A DNA stretch of 64,000 nt from Streptomyces sp. NBRC 110035 (GTDB lineage Bacteria > Actinomycetota > Actinomycetes > Streptomycetales > Streptomycetaceae), in the NCBI RefSeq assembly GCF_000829695.1, contig NZ_BBNN01000017.1:1-64000 (forward strand). Reading direction: 5' to 3'. Below are positions 18,039-29,192 of this stretch, one piece after another. The stretch's first letter is position 1; the number at the start of each line of letters is the position of its first letter. The notes beneath the pieces are model-generated. The model did not search any database and had not been told where the DNA came from. It saw nothing but the letters and a program-made list of their open reading frames with translations. The translations under genes and the position numbers were made by a program.

Positions 18039-20560
18039 CTGTGACCACCAGCTCTCCCTCCGGCGGGGGAGAGGCGGCGGTCCCGCCGGAGGACCTCGTC
18101 ACGCTGACGATCGACGGCGCCGGGATCAGCGTGCCCAAGGGCACCCTGGTCATCCGGGCCGCCGAACAGCTCGGCATCGAGATCCCCCGGTTCTGCGACC
18201 ACCCCCTCCTCGACCCGGCCGGTGCCTGCCGCCAGTGCATCGTCGAGGTCGAGGGCCAGCGCAAGCCCATGGCCTCCTGCACCATCACCTGCACCGACGG
18301 GATGGTGGTGAAGAGCCACCTCACCTCGCCCGTCGCCGAGAAGGCCCAGCACGGCGTGATGGAGCTGCTGCTCATCAACCACCCGCTGGACTGCCCGGTC
18401 TGCGACAAGGGCGGCGAGTGCCCGCTGCAGAACCAGGCGATGTCGCACGGCAACCCGGAGTCCCGCTTCGACGGCAAGAAGCGGACCTACGAGAAGCCCG
18501 TGCCGATCTCCACCCAGGTGCTGCTCGACCGCGAGCGGTGCGTGCTGTGCGCCCGCTGCACCCGGTTCTCGAACCAGATCGCGGGCGACCCGATGATCGA
18601 GATGGTCGAGCGGGGCGCGCTCCAGCAGATCGGCACCGGTGAGGGCGACCCCTTCGAGTCGTACTTCTCCGGCAACACCATCCAGATCTGCCCGGTCGGC
18701 GCGCTCACCTCGGCGGCCTACCGGTTCCGCTCCCGCCCCTTCGACCTGGTCTCCTCGCCGTCGGTGTGCGAGCACTGCGCCGGCGGCTGCGCCACCCGCA
18801 CCGACCACCGGCGCGGCAAGGTCATGCGGCGGCTCGCCGCCGAGGACCCCGAGGTCAACGAGGAGTGGATGTGCGACAAGGGCCGCTTCGGGTTCCGGTA
18901 CGCGCAGCAGCGGGACCGGCTGCGGACCCCGCTCGTCCGTAACGCCGAGGGCGCGCTGGAGCCGGCCTCCTGGCCCGACGCGCTGCAGATCGCGGCCCAG
19001 GGCCTGCTGGCCTCCCGCGGCCGCACCGGTGTCCTGACCGGCGGCCGGCTCACCGTCGAGGACGCCTACGCGTACAGCAAGTTCGCGCGGGTGGCCCTCG
19101 ACACCAACGACATCGACTTCCGCGCGCGCGTGCACAGCGTCGAGGAGGCGGACTTCCTCGCCGCGCGGGTCGCGGGCCGCGGACGTGACCTCGGGGACGC
19201 GTCCGGCCGGGACGCGACCGACGGCGTCACGTACTCCTCGCTGGAGAAGGCGCCCGCCGTCCTGCTGGTCGGGTTCGAGGCCGAGGAGGAGGCGCCCGGC
19301 GTCTTCCTGCGGCTGCGCAAGGCATGGCGTACGCACGGGCAGCGGACCTTCTCGCTGGCCACGCACGCCACGCGCGGCCTGGAGAAGGCCGGCGGCACAC
19401 TGCTGCCGGCGGCTCCCGGCACCGAGACCGAATGGCTGGACGCACTCGCGAGCGGGGTCGGCCTGGAGGGCGACGGGGCCAGGGCCGCCGAGGCGCTGCG
19501 GGCCGAGGGCGCGGTGATCGTCGTCGGCGAGCGGATCGCCGCCGTCGAGGGCGGCCCGACCGCCGCCGTACGCATCGCCACCGCGACCGGCGCCCGGCTG
19601 GTGTGGATCCCGCGGCGCGCCGGGGAGCGGGGCGCCGTCGAGGCGGGCGCGCTGCCGTCGCTGCTGCCGGGCGGGCGCCCGGCGACCGACCCGCGCGCGC
19701 GGGAGGAGGTCGCCGCCGTCTGGGGCGTCGCCGCCCTGCCGCACCGCTACGGCCGCGACACCGGCGAGATCGTCGGGGCCGCGGCGAGCGGCGAGCTGCA
19801 GGCGCTGCTGGTCGCGGGCGTGGAGGTCGCCGACCTGCCCGACCCGGCGCGCGCGCGTGCGGCACTGGCCGAGGCCGGTTTCGTGGTCTCGCTGGAACTG
19901 CGGCCCAGCGAGGTCACCGAACTCGCCGACGTGGTGCTGCCGGTGGCCGCCGTCGTCGAGAAGGCCGGCGCCTTCATCAACTGGGAGGGCAGGGTCCGGC
20001 CCTTCGCGTCGGCGCTCAAGCCCGACCAGATGACCCGCACCCTGCCGCCGGCCGACGCGCGCGTGCTGCACATGCTGGCCGACGCCATGGACGTGCACCT
20101 GGGCCTGCCGGACCTGCGCACCGTCCGCGCGGAGCTCGAGCGGCTCGGCGCCTGGGAGGGCCCGCGGGCCACCGAGCCCCGGGAGAGGGCGGGCGCGCTG
20201 CCCCGGCCGGCCGCCGGGGAGGCGGTGCTCGCCGGGCACCGGCTGCTGCTGGACCAGGGACTCCTGCAACAGGGCGACGAGGCGCTCGCCGGTACCCGGC
20301 ACGCCGCGCACGCACGCGTGTCGGCCGCCACGGCCGCCGAGGTCGGCGTCAAGGACGGCGACCCGCTCGCCGTGACCGGCCCCGCGGGGACGGTCGACCT
20401 GCCCCTGAGCGTCACCGAGATGCCCGACCGCGTGGTGTGGCTCCCGCTGAACTCCGCCGGCGGCGGCGTGGCCTCCGACACCGGGGCACTGCCCGGCGCC
20501 CTCGTCCGTATCGGCCCGGCGTCACTCGCCGGCGAGGCCCCCCAGGAGGTGGAGGCATGA
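18035..20560 (+). CDS. nuoG: NADH-quinone oxidoreductase subunit G
   Basis: An 841-residue iron-sulfur subunit of the NADH module. The N-terminal 2Fe-2S domain has [15 protein letters not shown] and a further Cys in MASCTITC. It is followed by the His/Cys cluster region [19 protein letters not shown] and [18 protein letters not shown]. An additional molybdopterin-type 4Fe-4S motif is at [19 protein letters not shown]. The rest is a molybdopterin oxidoreductase-like domain without cofactor function in this family. It overlaps nuoF and nuoH by ATGA. Confidence 0.96.
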   Translation: MTVTTSSPSGGGEAAVPPEDLVTLTIDGAGISVPKGTLVIRAAEQLGIEIPRFCDHPLLDPAGACRQCIVEVEGQRKPMASCTITCTDGMVVKSHLTSPVAEKAQHGVMELLLINHPLDCPVCDKGGECPLQNQAMSHGNPESRFDGKKRTYEKPVPISTQVLLDRERCVLCARCTRFSNQIAGDPMIEMVERGALQQIGTGEGDPFESYFSGNTIQICPVGALTSAAYRFRSRPFDLVSSPSVCEHCAGGCATRTDHRRGKVMRRLAAEDPEVNEEWMCDKGRFGFRYAQQRDRLRTPLVRNAEGALEPASWPDALQIAAQGLLASRGRTGVLTGGRLTVEDAYAYSKFARVALDTNDIDFRARVHSVEEADFLAARVAGRGRDLGDASGRDATDGVTYSSLEKAPAVLLVGFEAEEEAPGVFLRLRKAWRTHGQRTFSLATHATRGLEKAGGTLLPAAPGTETEWLDALASGVGLEGDGARAAEALRAEGAVIVVGERIAAVEGGPTAAVRIATATGARLVWIPRRAGERGAVEAGALPSLLPGGRPATDPRAREEVAAVWGVAALPHRYGRDTGEIVGAAASGELQALLVAGVEVADLPDPARARAALAEAGFVVSLELRPSEVTELADVVLPVAAVVEKAGAFINWEGRVRPFASALKPDQMTRTLPPADARVLHMLADAMDVHLGLPDLRTVRAELERLGAWEGPRATEPRERAGALPRPAAGEAVLAGHRLLLDQGLLQQGDEALAGTRHAAHARVSAATAAEVGVKDGDPLAVTGPAGTVDLPLSVTEMPDRVVWLPLNSAGGGVASDTGALPGALVRIGPASLAGEAPQEVEA

Positions 20561-21939
20561 GCTTGTACTTCGCCGCTGAAGACCTCTCGATGTTCGGCCG
20601 CGACCCCTGGTGGCTGGTCGTGATCAAGGCGGTCTTCTGCTTCGCCTTCGTCATGGTGACGGTGCTGATCGCCATCGTGATGGAACGCAAGATCGTCGCC
20701 TGGATGCAGCTGCGCATCGGCCCGAACCGCAACGGTCCCTGGGGCATGCTCCAGTCGCTCGCCGACGGCGTGAAACTGATGCTCAAGGAAGACGTCGTCG
20801 TCAAACGCGCCGACAAGGCGGTGTACATCCTGGCGCCGATCGTCGCGGCCGTCCCGGCCTTCATGGCGATCGCGGTGATCCCCTTCGGGCCGTCCGGCAA
20901 CGAGATCTCGATCTTCGGCCAGCGGACCACGATGCAGCTCACCGACCTGCCGGTCGCGCTGCTCTACATCCTCGCGGTCGCCTCGATCGGTATCTACGGC
21001 CTGGTCCTCGCCGGCTGGAGCTCCGGATCCACGTACCCGCTGCTGGGCGGGCTGCGCTCGTGCGCGCAGATGATCTCCTACGAGATCGCCATGGGGGCCG
21101 CCTTCGCCTCGGTGTTCCTCTACTCGGGGTCGATGTCGACGTCGACGATCGTCGAGCAGCAGGCCGACCGCTGGTACATCCTGCTGCTGCCGGTCTCCTT
21201 CCTCATCTACATCGTGACGATGGTCGGCGAGGTCAACCGCGCCCCCTTCGACATGCCGGAGTCCGAGGGCGACCTGGTCGGCGGCTTCAACACGGAGTAC
21301 TCGTCGATCAAGTTCGCGATGTTCATGCTCGCCGAGTACATCAACATGGTCACCGTCTCGGCCGTCGCCGTCACCCTCTTCCTGGGCGGCTGGCGCGCTC
21401 CGTGGCCGGTCAGCACCTTCTGGGAGGGCGCGAACCACGGCTGGTGGCCGATGCTCTGGTTCGTCGTCAAGGTCCAGCTGCTGCTGTTCATGTTCGTCTG
21501 GCTGCGCGGCACGCTCCCGCGCGTGCGGTACGACCAGCTGATGAAGCTCGGCTGGAAGGTCCTCATCCCGGTCTCCCTGGTGTGGCTGATGGCCGTCGCC
21601 ACGGTGCGGGTCCTGAGGAACGAGAACTACGGCTTCGCGGACATCGCCCTCTACATCGCCGCCGGAGTCCTTGCCCTGTTGCTGCTGTCCTTCGCCGTCG
21701 ACATGTTCCGGGCGAAGGGCAAGAACGCCGAGGACGCCGAGGGGGCCGGGGGAGCGGGCGGGGAACCGGCCGCCTTCGACCCGATGGCAGGCGGGTTCCC
21801 CGTACCGCCGCTGCCCGGACAGGAGCTCCCGCCGGTGCCGCGACGCCGTCCGCGCCGGGAGCGGGAGCTCGTCGCCAGCGGCGGGCCCGATACCCACAGT
21901 GACGGATCTCTGGATGGAAAGGAGGCGTCCGATGGCTGA
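20557..21939 (+). CDS. nuoH: NADH-quinone oxidoreductase subunit H
   Basis: A 460-residue membrane subunit that links the quinone site to the proton channels. Eight or more transmembrane helices are seen from about 20 to 375. Conserved stretches are [39 protein letters not shown] and [20 protein letters not shown]. The last 75 residues form a hydrophilic tail rich in Gly, Pro and Arg ([19 protein letters not shown]) that many bacteria lack. The stop lies 5 bases inside nuoI. Confidence 0.96.
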   Translation: MSLYFAAEDLSMFGRDPWWLVVIKAVFCFAFVMVTVLIAIVMERKIVAWMQLRIGPNRNGPWGMLQSLADGVKLMLKEDVVVKRADKAVYILAPIVAAVPAFMAIAVIPFGPSGNEISIFGQRTTMQLTDLPVALLYILAVASIGIYGLVLAGWSSGSTYPLLGGLRSCAQMISYEIAMGAAFASVFLYSGSMSTSTIVEQQADRWYILLLPVSFLIYIVTMVGEVNRAPFDMPESEGDLVGGFNTEYSSIKFAMFMLAEYINMVTVSAVAVTLFLGGWRAPWPVSTFWEGANHGWWPMLWFVVKVQLLLFMFVWLRGTLPRVRYDQLMKLGWKVLIPVSLVWLMAVATVRVLRNENYGFADIALYIAAGVLALLLLSFAVDMFRAKGKNAEDAEGAGGAGGEPAAFDPMAGGFPVPPLPGQELPPVPRRRPRRERELVASGGPDTHSDGSLDGKEASDG

Positions 21940-22591
21940 GGAGCCCAAGGAGCCCAAGGAGGCCGGGCAGTCGAAGCCCGGCTTCCAGAACCCCGTGGCC
22001 GGCTTCGGTGTGACCTTCAAGGCCATGTTCAAGAAGCGGCTGACCGAGCAGTACCCGGAGCAGCAGAAGACCACGGCCCCGCGCTTCCACGGACGGCACC
22101 AGCTCAACCGCCATCCGGACGGCCTGGAGAAGTGCGTCGGCTGCGAGCTGTGCGCCTGGGCCTGTCCCGCCGACGCGATCTACGTCGAGGGCGCGGACAA
22201 CACCGAGGAGGAGCGTTACTCGCCCGGCGAGCGGTACGGCCGCGTCTACCAGATCAACTACGCCCGCTGCATCCTGTGCGGCCTGTGCATCGAGGCGTGC
22301 CCCACGCGCGCGCTGACGATGACCAACGAGTTCGAGCTGGCCGACTCCAGCCGCGCCAACCTCATCTACACCAAGGAGCAGCTGCTCGCCGGTCTGGAGG
22401 AGGGCATGGTCGACAGCCCCCACGCCATGTACCCGGGCACCGACGAACAGGACTACTACCGGGGCCTGGTCACCGAGGCCGCCCCCGGTACCGAGCGGCA
22501 GGCGGCCTCCTCCGGGGGCGAGGCCGTGCAGGAGGCCGACTCGACCTTCGGTGAGGACGAACCGGCGTCGGAGAAGGTGATCCGGGGATGA
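21932..22591 (+). CDS. nuoI: NADH-quinone oxidoreductase subunit I (N6a, N6b)
   Basis: A 219-residue two-cluster ferredoxin subunit. The two motifs are [12 protein letters not shown] and [12 protein letters not shown], each with four Cys for a 4Fe-4S cluster. The amphipathic N-terminus [20 protein letters not shown] should contact the membrane. An acidic tail of about 50 residues follows the fold. ATG at 21932 overlaps nuoH by 8 bases and has the ribosome site AAAGGAGG at 21918-21925. Confidence 0.96.
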   Translation: MAEEPKEPKEAGQSKPGFQNPVAGFGVTFKAMFKKRLTEQYPEQQKTTAPRFHGRHQLNRHPDGLEKCVGCELCAWACPADAIYVEGADNTEEERYSPGERYGRVYQINYARCILCGLCIEACPTRALTMTNEFELADSSRANLIYTKEQLLAGLEEGMVDSPHAMYPGTDEQDYYRGLVTEAAPGTERQAASSGGEAVQEADSTFGEDEPASEKVIRG

Positions 22592-23430
22592 CCGAGCACC
22601 TCGCCGCCTACTCCACCTCCACCGGAGAGGCCGTCCAGTTCTGGATCCTCGGCACGGTCGCCGTGATCGGCGCGCTGTGCACGATCCTGATGCGGCGGGC
22701 CGTGCACAGCGCGCTCTGCCTCGCCGGGACCATGATCATCCTGGCGGTGTTCTACCTCGCCAACGGCGCCTACTTCCTGGGCGTCGTCCAGATCATCGTC
22801 TACACCGGCGCGATCATGATGCTGTTCCTGTTCGTGGTGATGCTGGTCGGTGTCACCGCGGCGGACTCCCTGAAGGAGACCATCAAGGGCCAGCGCTGGC
22901 TCGCCCTGCTGTGCGGGCTGGGCTTCGGCATCCTGCTCGTCGGCGGCATCGGCAACGCGGCGCTCACCGAGTTCAACGGCATCGGGCAGGCGAACGCGAA
23001 CGGCAACGTGGAGGGCCTCGCCGCCCTCATCTTCACCAAGTACGTCTTCGCCTTCGAGATCACCGGCGCCCTGCTCATCACGGCCGTCGTCGGCGCCATG
23101 GTGCTCACCCACCGCGAGCGCACCGAACGGGCCAAGACCCAGCGGGAGCTGGCCGGGGAGCGCGTCCGCGAGGGCAAGCAGCTCCCGCCGCTGCCGGCCC
23201 CGGGCGTGTACGCCCGGCACAACGCGGTGGACATCCCGGGCCTGCTGCCCGACGGCACCACGTCCGACCTCACGGTCAGCAGCACGCTGCGCGAGCGCGG
23301 CCAGATCCGGGACGTGTCCCAGGAGGCGCTCAGCGACCTGCGGTCGCTGGAGCGGCGCTCCGAGGAGCGGCTCGAGCGCACGGCGATCGAGCCGGCGCCG
23401 TCGAAGCGGGCCGAGGAGGCATCGAAGTGA
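22588..23430 (+). CDS. nuoJ: NADH-quinone oxidoreductase subunit J
   Basis: A 280-residue membrane subunit. Five helices lie in the first 175 residues, including [20 protein letters not shown], the family's pi-bulge helix region. The C-terminal 110 residues are hydrophilic and charged ([20 protein letters not shown] and later [20 protein letters not shown]), longer than in most bacterial NuoJ. It overlaps nuoI and nuoK. Confidence 0.94.
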
Positions 23431-23726
23431 ACCCGGTCAACTACCTCTACCTCGCGGCCCTGTTGTTCACGATCGGCGCCACCGGTGTCCTCATCCGGCG
23501 CAACGCGATCGTCGTCTTCATGTGCATCGAGCTGATGCTCAACGCCTGCAACCTGGCGTTCGTCGCCTTCTCCCGCATGCACGGCAACCTCGACGGCCAG
23601 ATCATCGCCTTCTTCACGATGGTCGTCGCCGCGGCGGAGGTCGTGGTCGGACTGGCGATCATCGTGTCCCTGTTCCGTTCCCGCCACTCGGCCTCGGTCG
23701 ACGACGCCAGCCTGATGAAGCTGTGA
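23427..23726 (+). CDS. nuoK: NADH-quinone oxidoreductase subunit K
   Basis: A 99-residue membrane subunit with three helices. Conserved Glu residues of the proton path are in [18 protein letters not shown] and [16 protein letters not shown]. The length is standard. GTG at 23427 overlaps the nuoJ stop. Confidence 0.96.
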
Positions 23727-23741
23727 GGGGTCGCTAGAACC

Positions 23742-25715
23742 GTGACTAATCCAGAGAACCTGATCGCGCTGCTGGTGGCGGCGCCCCTGCTCGGAGCTGT
23801 GGTCCTGCTGTGCGGCGGCCGCCGGCTGGACGCCGTCGGCCACTGGATCGGCACGGTGCTCGCCGCCGCGTCCTTCCTGGTCGGCGTCGTCCTCTTCGCC
23901 GACATGCTGGGCAGCGCCGCCGACGACCGCACCCTGACGCAGCATCTGTTCAGCTGGATCCCGGTGGAGGGATTCCAGGCCGACGTCGCCTTCCGGCTCG
24001 ACCAGCTGTCGATGACGTTCGTGCTGCTGATCACCGGCGTCGGCTCGCTCATCCACCTGTACTCGATCGGGTACATGGAGCACGACGAGCGGCGTCGCCG
24101 CTTCTTCGGCTATCTGAACCTGTTCCTCGCGGCGATGCTGATCCTCGTCCTCGCCGACAACTACCTGCTGCTGTACGTCGGCTGGGAGGGCGTCGGTCTC
24201 GCCTCCTACCTGCTGATCGGCTTCTGGCAGCACAAGCCCAGCGCCGCGACCGCGGCGAAGAAGGCCTTCCTGGTCAACCGGGTCGGCGACATGGGCCTGT
24301 CGATCGCGATCATGCTGATGTTCCTGTGGTTCGGCACCTTCGCCTTCGGGCCGGTGCTCGGCAGCCACGACGAGGCCGGGCTGGCCGGCGCCGCCGACGA
24401 GGGCAAGCTCACCGTGATCGCCCTCATGCTGCTGCTCGCAGCCTGCGGCAAGTCCGCCCAGGTGCCGCTGCAGTCCTGGCTCGGGGACGCGATGGAGGGC
24501 CCGACCCCGGTCTCGGCCCTGATCCACGCCGCGACCATGGTGACCGCGGGCGTCTATCTGATCGTCCGCTCGGGCGCCGTCTTCAACGGCGCCCCGGACG
24601 CGCAACTGGTCGTCACCGTCGTCGGCGCGGTCACGCTGCTGTTCGGTGCGATCGTCGGTTGCGCGAAGGACGACATCAAGAAGGCGCTGGCCGGTTCGAC
24701 GATGTCGCAGATCGGCTACATGGTGCTCGCGGCGGGCCTCGGCCCCATCGGCTACGTCTTCGCGATCATGCACCTGGTGACGCACGGCTTCTTCAAGGCC
24801 GGGCTGTTCCTCGGCGCGGGTTCGGTCATGCACGGCATGAACGACGAGGTCGACATGCGCCGCTACGGCGGACTGCGCAGGTACATGCCGGTCACGTTCG
24901 TCACCTTCGGGCTCGGCTACCTCGCCATCATCGGATTCCCGGGCCTGTCCGGCTTCTTCTCCAAGGACATGATCATCGAGTCGGCGTTCGCCAAGGGCGG
25001 CACCCAGGGCTGGATCCTCGGCGGCGTGGCCCTGCTGGGCGCCGCGATCACCGCGTACTACATGACGCGCGTGATGCTGATGACGTTCTTCGGGGAGGAG
25101 CGCTGGCGGAAGGCTCCGACACCGTCCCCGGCCGAGCCCGTGGTGGAGCCGGCCGCGCAGACCCGGGGCGAGTACGCGCCCCCGCACCCGCACGAGTCGC
25201 CGAAGAGCATGACGATCCCGATGATCGTGCTCGCCTTCGGTTCCGTGTTCGCCGGCGCGTTCTTCGGCATCGGCGACCGGTTCGTGCACTGGCTGGAGCC
25301 CGTCACCGGGCACGACCACGGACACGCGCCGATCAGCGCCCTGACGGTCACGCTGTCCACGGTGGCGGTCATGGTCGTCGGCGTGGCGATCGCCTGGGGC
25401 CAGTACGGGCGCCGCCCGGTCCCGGCGCTCGCCCCGCGCGGGTCGCTGCTCACCCGGGCCGCCCGGCGCGACCTGCTCCAGGACGACTTCAACCACGTGG
25501 TCCTGGTGCGCGGCGGCGAGCACCTCACACGCTCCCTGGTATACGTCGACCACACCCTGGTCGACGGCGTCGTCAACGGAACGGCGGCCTCGTTCGGCGG
25601 CCTGTCCGGGCGGATGCGCAGGCTGCAGAACGGCTTCGCGCGGTCCTACGCGGTCTCGATGTTCGGGGGCGCGGCCGTCCTGGTCGCCGCGACCCTGCTG
25701 ATGAGGGCGGTCTGA
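23742..25715 (+). CDS. nuoL: NADH-quinone oxidoreductase subunit L (antiporter-like)
   Basis: A 657-residue proton-pumping subunit with about 15 helices. Signatures are [20 protein letters not shown] (Glu of TM5), [20 protein letters not shown], and Lys-containing [19 protein letters not shown] long lateral-helix region follows to the C-terminus. It starts 15 bases after nuoK, the widest gap inside the operon apart from small ones, with GGGGTCGCTAGAACC before GTG 23742. Confidence 0.97.
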   Translation: MTNPENLIALLVAAPLLGAVVLLCGGRRLDAVGHWIGTVLAAASFLVGVVLFADMLGSAADDRTLTQHLFSWIPVEGFQADVAFRLDQLSMTFVLLITGVGSLIHLYSIGYMEHDERRRRFFGYLNLFLAAMLILVLADNYLLLYVGWEGVGLASYLLIGFWQHKPSAATAAKKAFLVNRVGDMGLSIAIMLMFLWFGTFAFGPVLGSHDEAGLAGAADEGKLTVIALMLLLAACGKSAQVPLQSWLGDAMEGPTPVSALIHAATMVTAGVYLIVRSGAVFNGAPDAQLVVTVVGAVTLLFGAIVGCAKDDIKKALAGSTMSQIGYMVLAAGLGPIGYVFAIMHLVTHGFFKAGLFLGAGSVMHGMNDEVDMRRYGGLRRYMPVTFVTFGLGYLAIIGFPGLSGFFSKDMIIESAFAKGGTQGWILGGVALLGAAITAYYMTRVMLMTFFGEERWRKAPTPSPAEPVVEPAAQTRGEYAPPHPHESPKSMTIPMIVLAFGSVFAGAFFGIGDRFVHWLEPVTGHDHGHAPISALTVTLSTVAVMVVGVAIAWGQYGRRPVPALAPRGSLLTRAARRDLLQDDFNHVVLVRGGEHLTRSLVYVDHTLVDGVVNGTAASFGGLSGRMRRLQNGFARSYAVSMFGGAAVLVAATLLMRAV

Positions 25716-25720
25716 TACCG

Positions 25721-27292
25721 ATGTCCTTTCCTCTGCTGACAGCGACGGCGGCGCTCCCGGCCATCGGGGCGATCGCCACGGCCGCCGTACCGGCCACGAG
25801 GCGCACCGCCGCCAAGTGGCTGGCCCTGCTGGTCTCGGTCGCCACCCTGGTGCTGGCGGTCGTCGTCCTGGTGCGCTTCGACCCGGACGGCGACCGCTAC
25901 CAGCTCACCGAATCGCACGCCTGGATCGCGGACTTCGGAGTCCGTTACGAGCTGGGGGTGGACGGCATCGGGGTCGCGCTGATCGCGCTGACCGCCCTGC
26001 TGATCCCGTTCATCATCCTCGCGGGCTGGCACGACGCCGATCCCCTGGAGACGGGCAGCAGGAGGTGGCGGCCGACGCAGGGCTTCTTCGCCCTGATCCT
26101 GGCCGTCGAGGCGATGGTGATCATCTCCTTCGAGGCCACCGACGTCTTCCTCTTCTACATCTTCTTCGAAGCCATGCTGATCCCGATGTACTTCCTCATC
26201 GGCGGCTTCGGGGACCGGGCCCACCAGCACGGTGAGAAGGCGGCGGCGACCCAGCGGTCGTACGCGGCGGTCAAGTTCCTGCTCTACAACCTGGCCGGCG
26301 GTCTGGTCATGCTGGCCGCGGTGATCGGGCTGTACGTGGTCGCCGGGAACTTCTCGCTCACCGAGATCGCCGAGGCGCGGGCCAACGGCTCGCTCGAGAT
26401 GTCGACGAGCACCGAACGCTGGCTGTTCCTCGGCTTCTTCCTCGCCTTCGCGGTGAAGGCGCCGATGTGGCCGCTGCACACCTGGCTGCCCAACGCCATG
26501 CAGGAGTCCACCGCGCCCGTCGCCGTGCTCATCACGGCCGTCGTGGACAAGGTGGGCACCTTCGCGATGCTGCGCTTCTGCCTCCAGCTGTTCCCGGAGG
26601 CGAGCAAGTGGGCGACCCCCGCGATCATGGTGCTGGCGGTCATCAGCATCATCTACGGAGCGCTGCTCGCGGTCGGCCAGCGGGACATCAAGCGGCTGAT
26701 CGCGTACGCGTCGATCTCGCACTTCGGCTTCATCATCATGGGCATCTTCGCGATGACCAGCCAGGGCCAGTCCGGGGCGACGCTCTACATGGTCAACCAC
26801 GGTATCTCGACCGCCGCCCTGCTCCTGGTGGCCGGCTTCCTCATCTCGCGGCGCGGCTCGCGGCTCATCGCCGACTACGGCGGGGTGCAGAAGGTCGCGC
26901 CGGTACTCGCCGGCACGTTCCTGATCGGCGGCCTGGCGACGCTGTCGCTGCCCGGGCTCGCGCCGTTCGTCAGCGAGTTCCTGGTCCTGGTCGGCACGTT
27001 CACGCGTTATCCGGTGATCGGCGTCATCGCCACCTTCGGCATCGTGCTCGCCGCGCTCTACACCCTCGTCCTCTACCAGCGGACGATGACGGGCCCCCTC
27101 AGGCCCGAGCTCGCCAGGATGCCCGACCTGCGGGTGCGTGAGATCGCCGTGGCCGCGCCGCTGATCGTGCTGCTGGTCTTCCTGGGCGTCTACCCGAAGC
27201 CCCTCACGGACATCGTGAACCCGGCGGTGAAGCAGACCATGTCCGACGTCCAGCAGAAGGACCCCCGGCCCGAGGCGGAGGCGGCCAAGTGA
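25721..27292 (+). CDS. nuoM: NADH-quinone oxidoreductase subunit M (antiporter-like)
   Basis: A 523-residue proton-pumping subunit. The conserved Glu helix is [20 protein letters not shown]. Other marks are [20 protein letters not shown] and [24 protein letters not shown] at 25721 lies 5 bases after the nuoL stop. The short hydrophilic C-terminus ([17 protein letters not shown]) is followed by the overlapping nuoN start. Confidence 0.97.
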   Translation: MSFPLLTATAALPAIGAIATAAVPATRRTAAKWLALLVSVATLVLAVVVLVRFDPDGDRYQLTESHAWIADFGVRYELGVDGIGVALIALTALLIPFIILAGWHDADPLETGSRRWRPTQGFFALILAVEAMVIISFEATDVFLFYIFFEAMLIPMYFLIGGFGDRAHQHGEKAAATQRSYAAVKFLLYNLAGGLVMLAAVIGLYVVAGNFSLTEIAEARANGSLEMSTSTERWLFLGFFLAFAVKAPMWPLHTWLPNAMQESTAPVAVLITAVVDKVGTFAMLRFCLQLFPEASKWATPAIMVLAVISIIYGALLAVGQRDIKRLIAYASISHFGFIIMGIFAMTSQGQSGATLYMVNHGISTAALLLVAGFLISRRGSRLIADYGGVQKVAPVLAGTFLIGGLATLSLPGLAPFVSEFLVLVGTFTRYPVIGVIATFGIVLAALYTLVLYQRTMTGPLRPELARMPDLRVREIAVAAPLIVLLVFLGVYPKPLTDIVNPAVKQTMSDVQQKDPRPEAEAAK

Positions 27293-28938
27293 ACATGTCA
27301 GCCGTCCACAGCCTGTGGACAACCGCGGCCGAACCGATCGCGAAGATCGACACGCCGAAGATCGAGTACGCGCAGCTCGCGCCCACCCTGATCGTCGTCG
27401 GTGCGGCGGTCCTGGGAATCCTGATCGAGGGCTTCGTACCGCGCAGATCCCGCTACTACGTACAGATGGCCGTCGCGTCGGCCGCGCTCGTCGCTGCGTT
27501 CGCCGCGGTCGTGGCGCTCGCCGCCGACGGGTACGGCACCACCAAGGCGGGCATCGTGGCCATGGGCGCGATCGCCGTCGACGGACCCGCCCTGTTCCTG
27601 CAGGGCACGATCCTGCTGACCGCCCTGGTCGGCCTGTTCACCTTCGCCGAGCGCAGACTCGATCCGCAGGCGCACGGCAACCGGGTCGACTCCTTCGCCG
27701 CGCAGGCCGCGTCCGTGCCGGGCAGCGACGGCGAGAAGAAGGCCGTCAAGGCCGGGTTCACCACCACCGAGGTGTTCCCGCTGCTGCTCTTCGCGGTCGC
27801 CGGCATGCTGGTCTTCCCCGCGGCCAACGACCTGCTGACGCTGTTCGTGGCCCTGGAGGTCCTCTCCCTGCCGCTGTACCTGCTCTGCGCGCTGGCCCGC
27901 CGCAAGCGGCTCATCTCGCAGGAGGCCGCGGTCAAGTACTTCCTGCTCGGCTCGTTCGCCTCCGCGTTCCTCCTCTTCGGCATCGCGCTGCTGTACGGCT
28001 ACGCGGGCTCGATGTCGTACGCGACGATCGCGCAGGTCGTCGACGGCACGATCGCGGAGGTCGACCCGGCGCTCGTCAACACCATGGGCAACGACGTGCT
28101 CCTCCTGGTGGGCGCGGGCCTGCTGATCACGGGCCTGCTGTTCAAGGTCGGTGCCGTCCCCTTCCACATGTGGACGCCGGACGTCTACCAGGGCGCGCCG
28201 ACCCCGGTGACGGGCCTGATGGCGGCGGCGACCAAGGTGGCCGCGTTCGGTGCCCTGCTGCGGGTGCTGTACGTCCTGCTCCCCGGCCTGCGCTGGGACT
28301 GGCGGCCGGTCATGTGGGCCGTCGCGATCGTCACCATGCTGGGCGGCGCGATCGTCGCGATCACCCAGACCGACATCAAGCGGCTGCTGGCGTACTCGGC
28401 GATCTCGCACGCGGGCTTCATCCTCGCGGGTGTCATCGCGACCACGCCGGAGGGCATCTCGTCCGTCCTCTTCTACCTGGCGGCGTACTCGTTCGTGACG
28501 ATCGGCGCGTTCGCGGTGGTGACGCTGGTGCGGGACGCGGGCGGCGAGGCGACGCACCTGTCCAAGTGGGCTGGGCTGGGCCGCCGTTCGCCCCTGGTGG
28601 CGGCCGTGTTCGCGGTGTTCCTGCTCGCCTTCGCGGGCATTCCGCTGACGTCGGGCTTCGCCGGGAAGTTCGCCGTGTTCAAGGCGGCGGCCCAGGGCGG
28701 CGCGGTCCCGCTGGTCGTGGTCGGTGTGATCGCGTCGGCGATCGCGGCGTTCTTCTACATCCGGGTGATCGTCCTGATGTTCTTCAGCGAGCCGCGGCCC
28801 GAGGGCCCGACCGTCGCGGTGCCGTCACCGCTGACGATGACGGCGATCGGGCTGGGCGTGGCGGTCACGGTGGTGCTGGGCGTCGCGCCGCAGTACTTCC
28901 TGGAGCTGGCGGGGAACGCGGGGGTGTTCGTGCGCTGA
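27289..28938 (+). CDS. nuoN: NADH-quinone oxidoreductase subunit N (antiporter-like)
   Basis: A 549-residue last subunit of the operon. Signatures are [40 protein letters not shown] and [23 protein letters not shown] at 27289 overlaps the nuoM stop, and ATG at 27295 is an alternative that removes two residues. The operon ends with the hairpin at 28962. Confidence 0.96.
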   Translation: MNMSAVHSLWTTAAEPIAKIDTPKIEYAQLAPTLIVVGAAVLGILIEGFVPRRSRYYVQMAVASAALVAAFAAVVALAADGYGTTKAGIVAMGAIAVDGPALFLQGTILLTALVGLFTFAERRLDPQAHGNRVDSFAAQAASVPGSDGEKKAVKAGFTTTEVFPLLLFAVAGMLVFPAANDLLTLFVALEVLSLPLYLLCALARRKRLISQEAAVKYFLLGSFASAFLLFGIALLYGYAGSMSYATIAQVVDGTIAEVDPALVNTMGNDVLLLVGAGLLITGLLFKVGAVPFHMWTPDVYQGAPTPVTGLMAAATKVAAFGALLRVLYVLLPGLRWDWRPVMWAVAIVTMLGGAIVAITQTDIKRLLAYSAISHAGFILAGVIATTPEGISSVLFYLAAYSFVTIGAFAVVTLVRDAGGEATHLSKWAGLGRRSPLVAAVFAVFLLAFAGIPLTSGFAGKFAVFKAAAQGGAVPLVVVGVIASAIAAFFYIRVIVLMFFSEPRPEGPTVAVPSPLTMTAIGLGVAVTVVLGVAPQYFLELAGNAGVFVR

Positions 28939-28961
28939 CCCGGCGCCCGCCGACGGCAGGG

Positions 28962-28994
28962 CGGCCCGGCACCCGCTCGGGGGGTGCCGGGCCG
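28962..28994 (+). terminator. Terminator of the nuo operon
   Basis: A perfect 13-base stem, CGGCCCGGCACCC (28962-28974) with GGGTGCCGGGCCG (28982-28994), and a 7-base loop, 24 bases after the nuoN stop. There is no U-tract beyond TT, as is usual in Streptomyces. Confidence 0.85.
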
Positions 28995-29192
28995 TTGCCG
29001 TGCCCGGCGGAACGCGCCCCCTGCGCACAGCGGTACGCGGGTACGACGGGTCCGGGGGCCGGTGGACAGGTCCGGGGCGTCGATCTGTGGACAACTCCGG
29101 GGATGTCGGCCCGGGCGCCTATCGTGGACGCAGTGGTCGAGAACGGCCGCGGTGGACGCGGTGGCCGCGAGCGGTCGTACGGGGGCAGGGCG

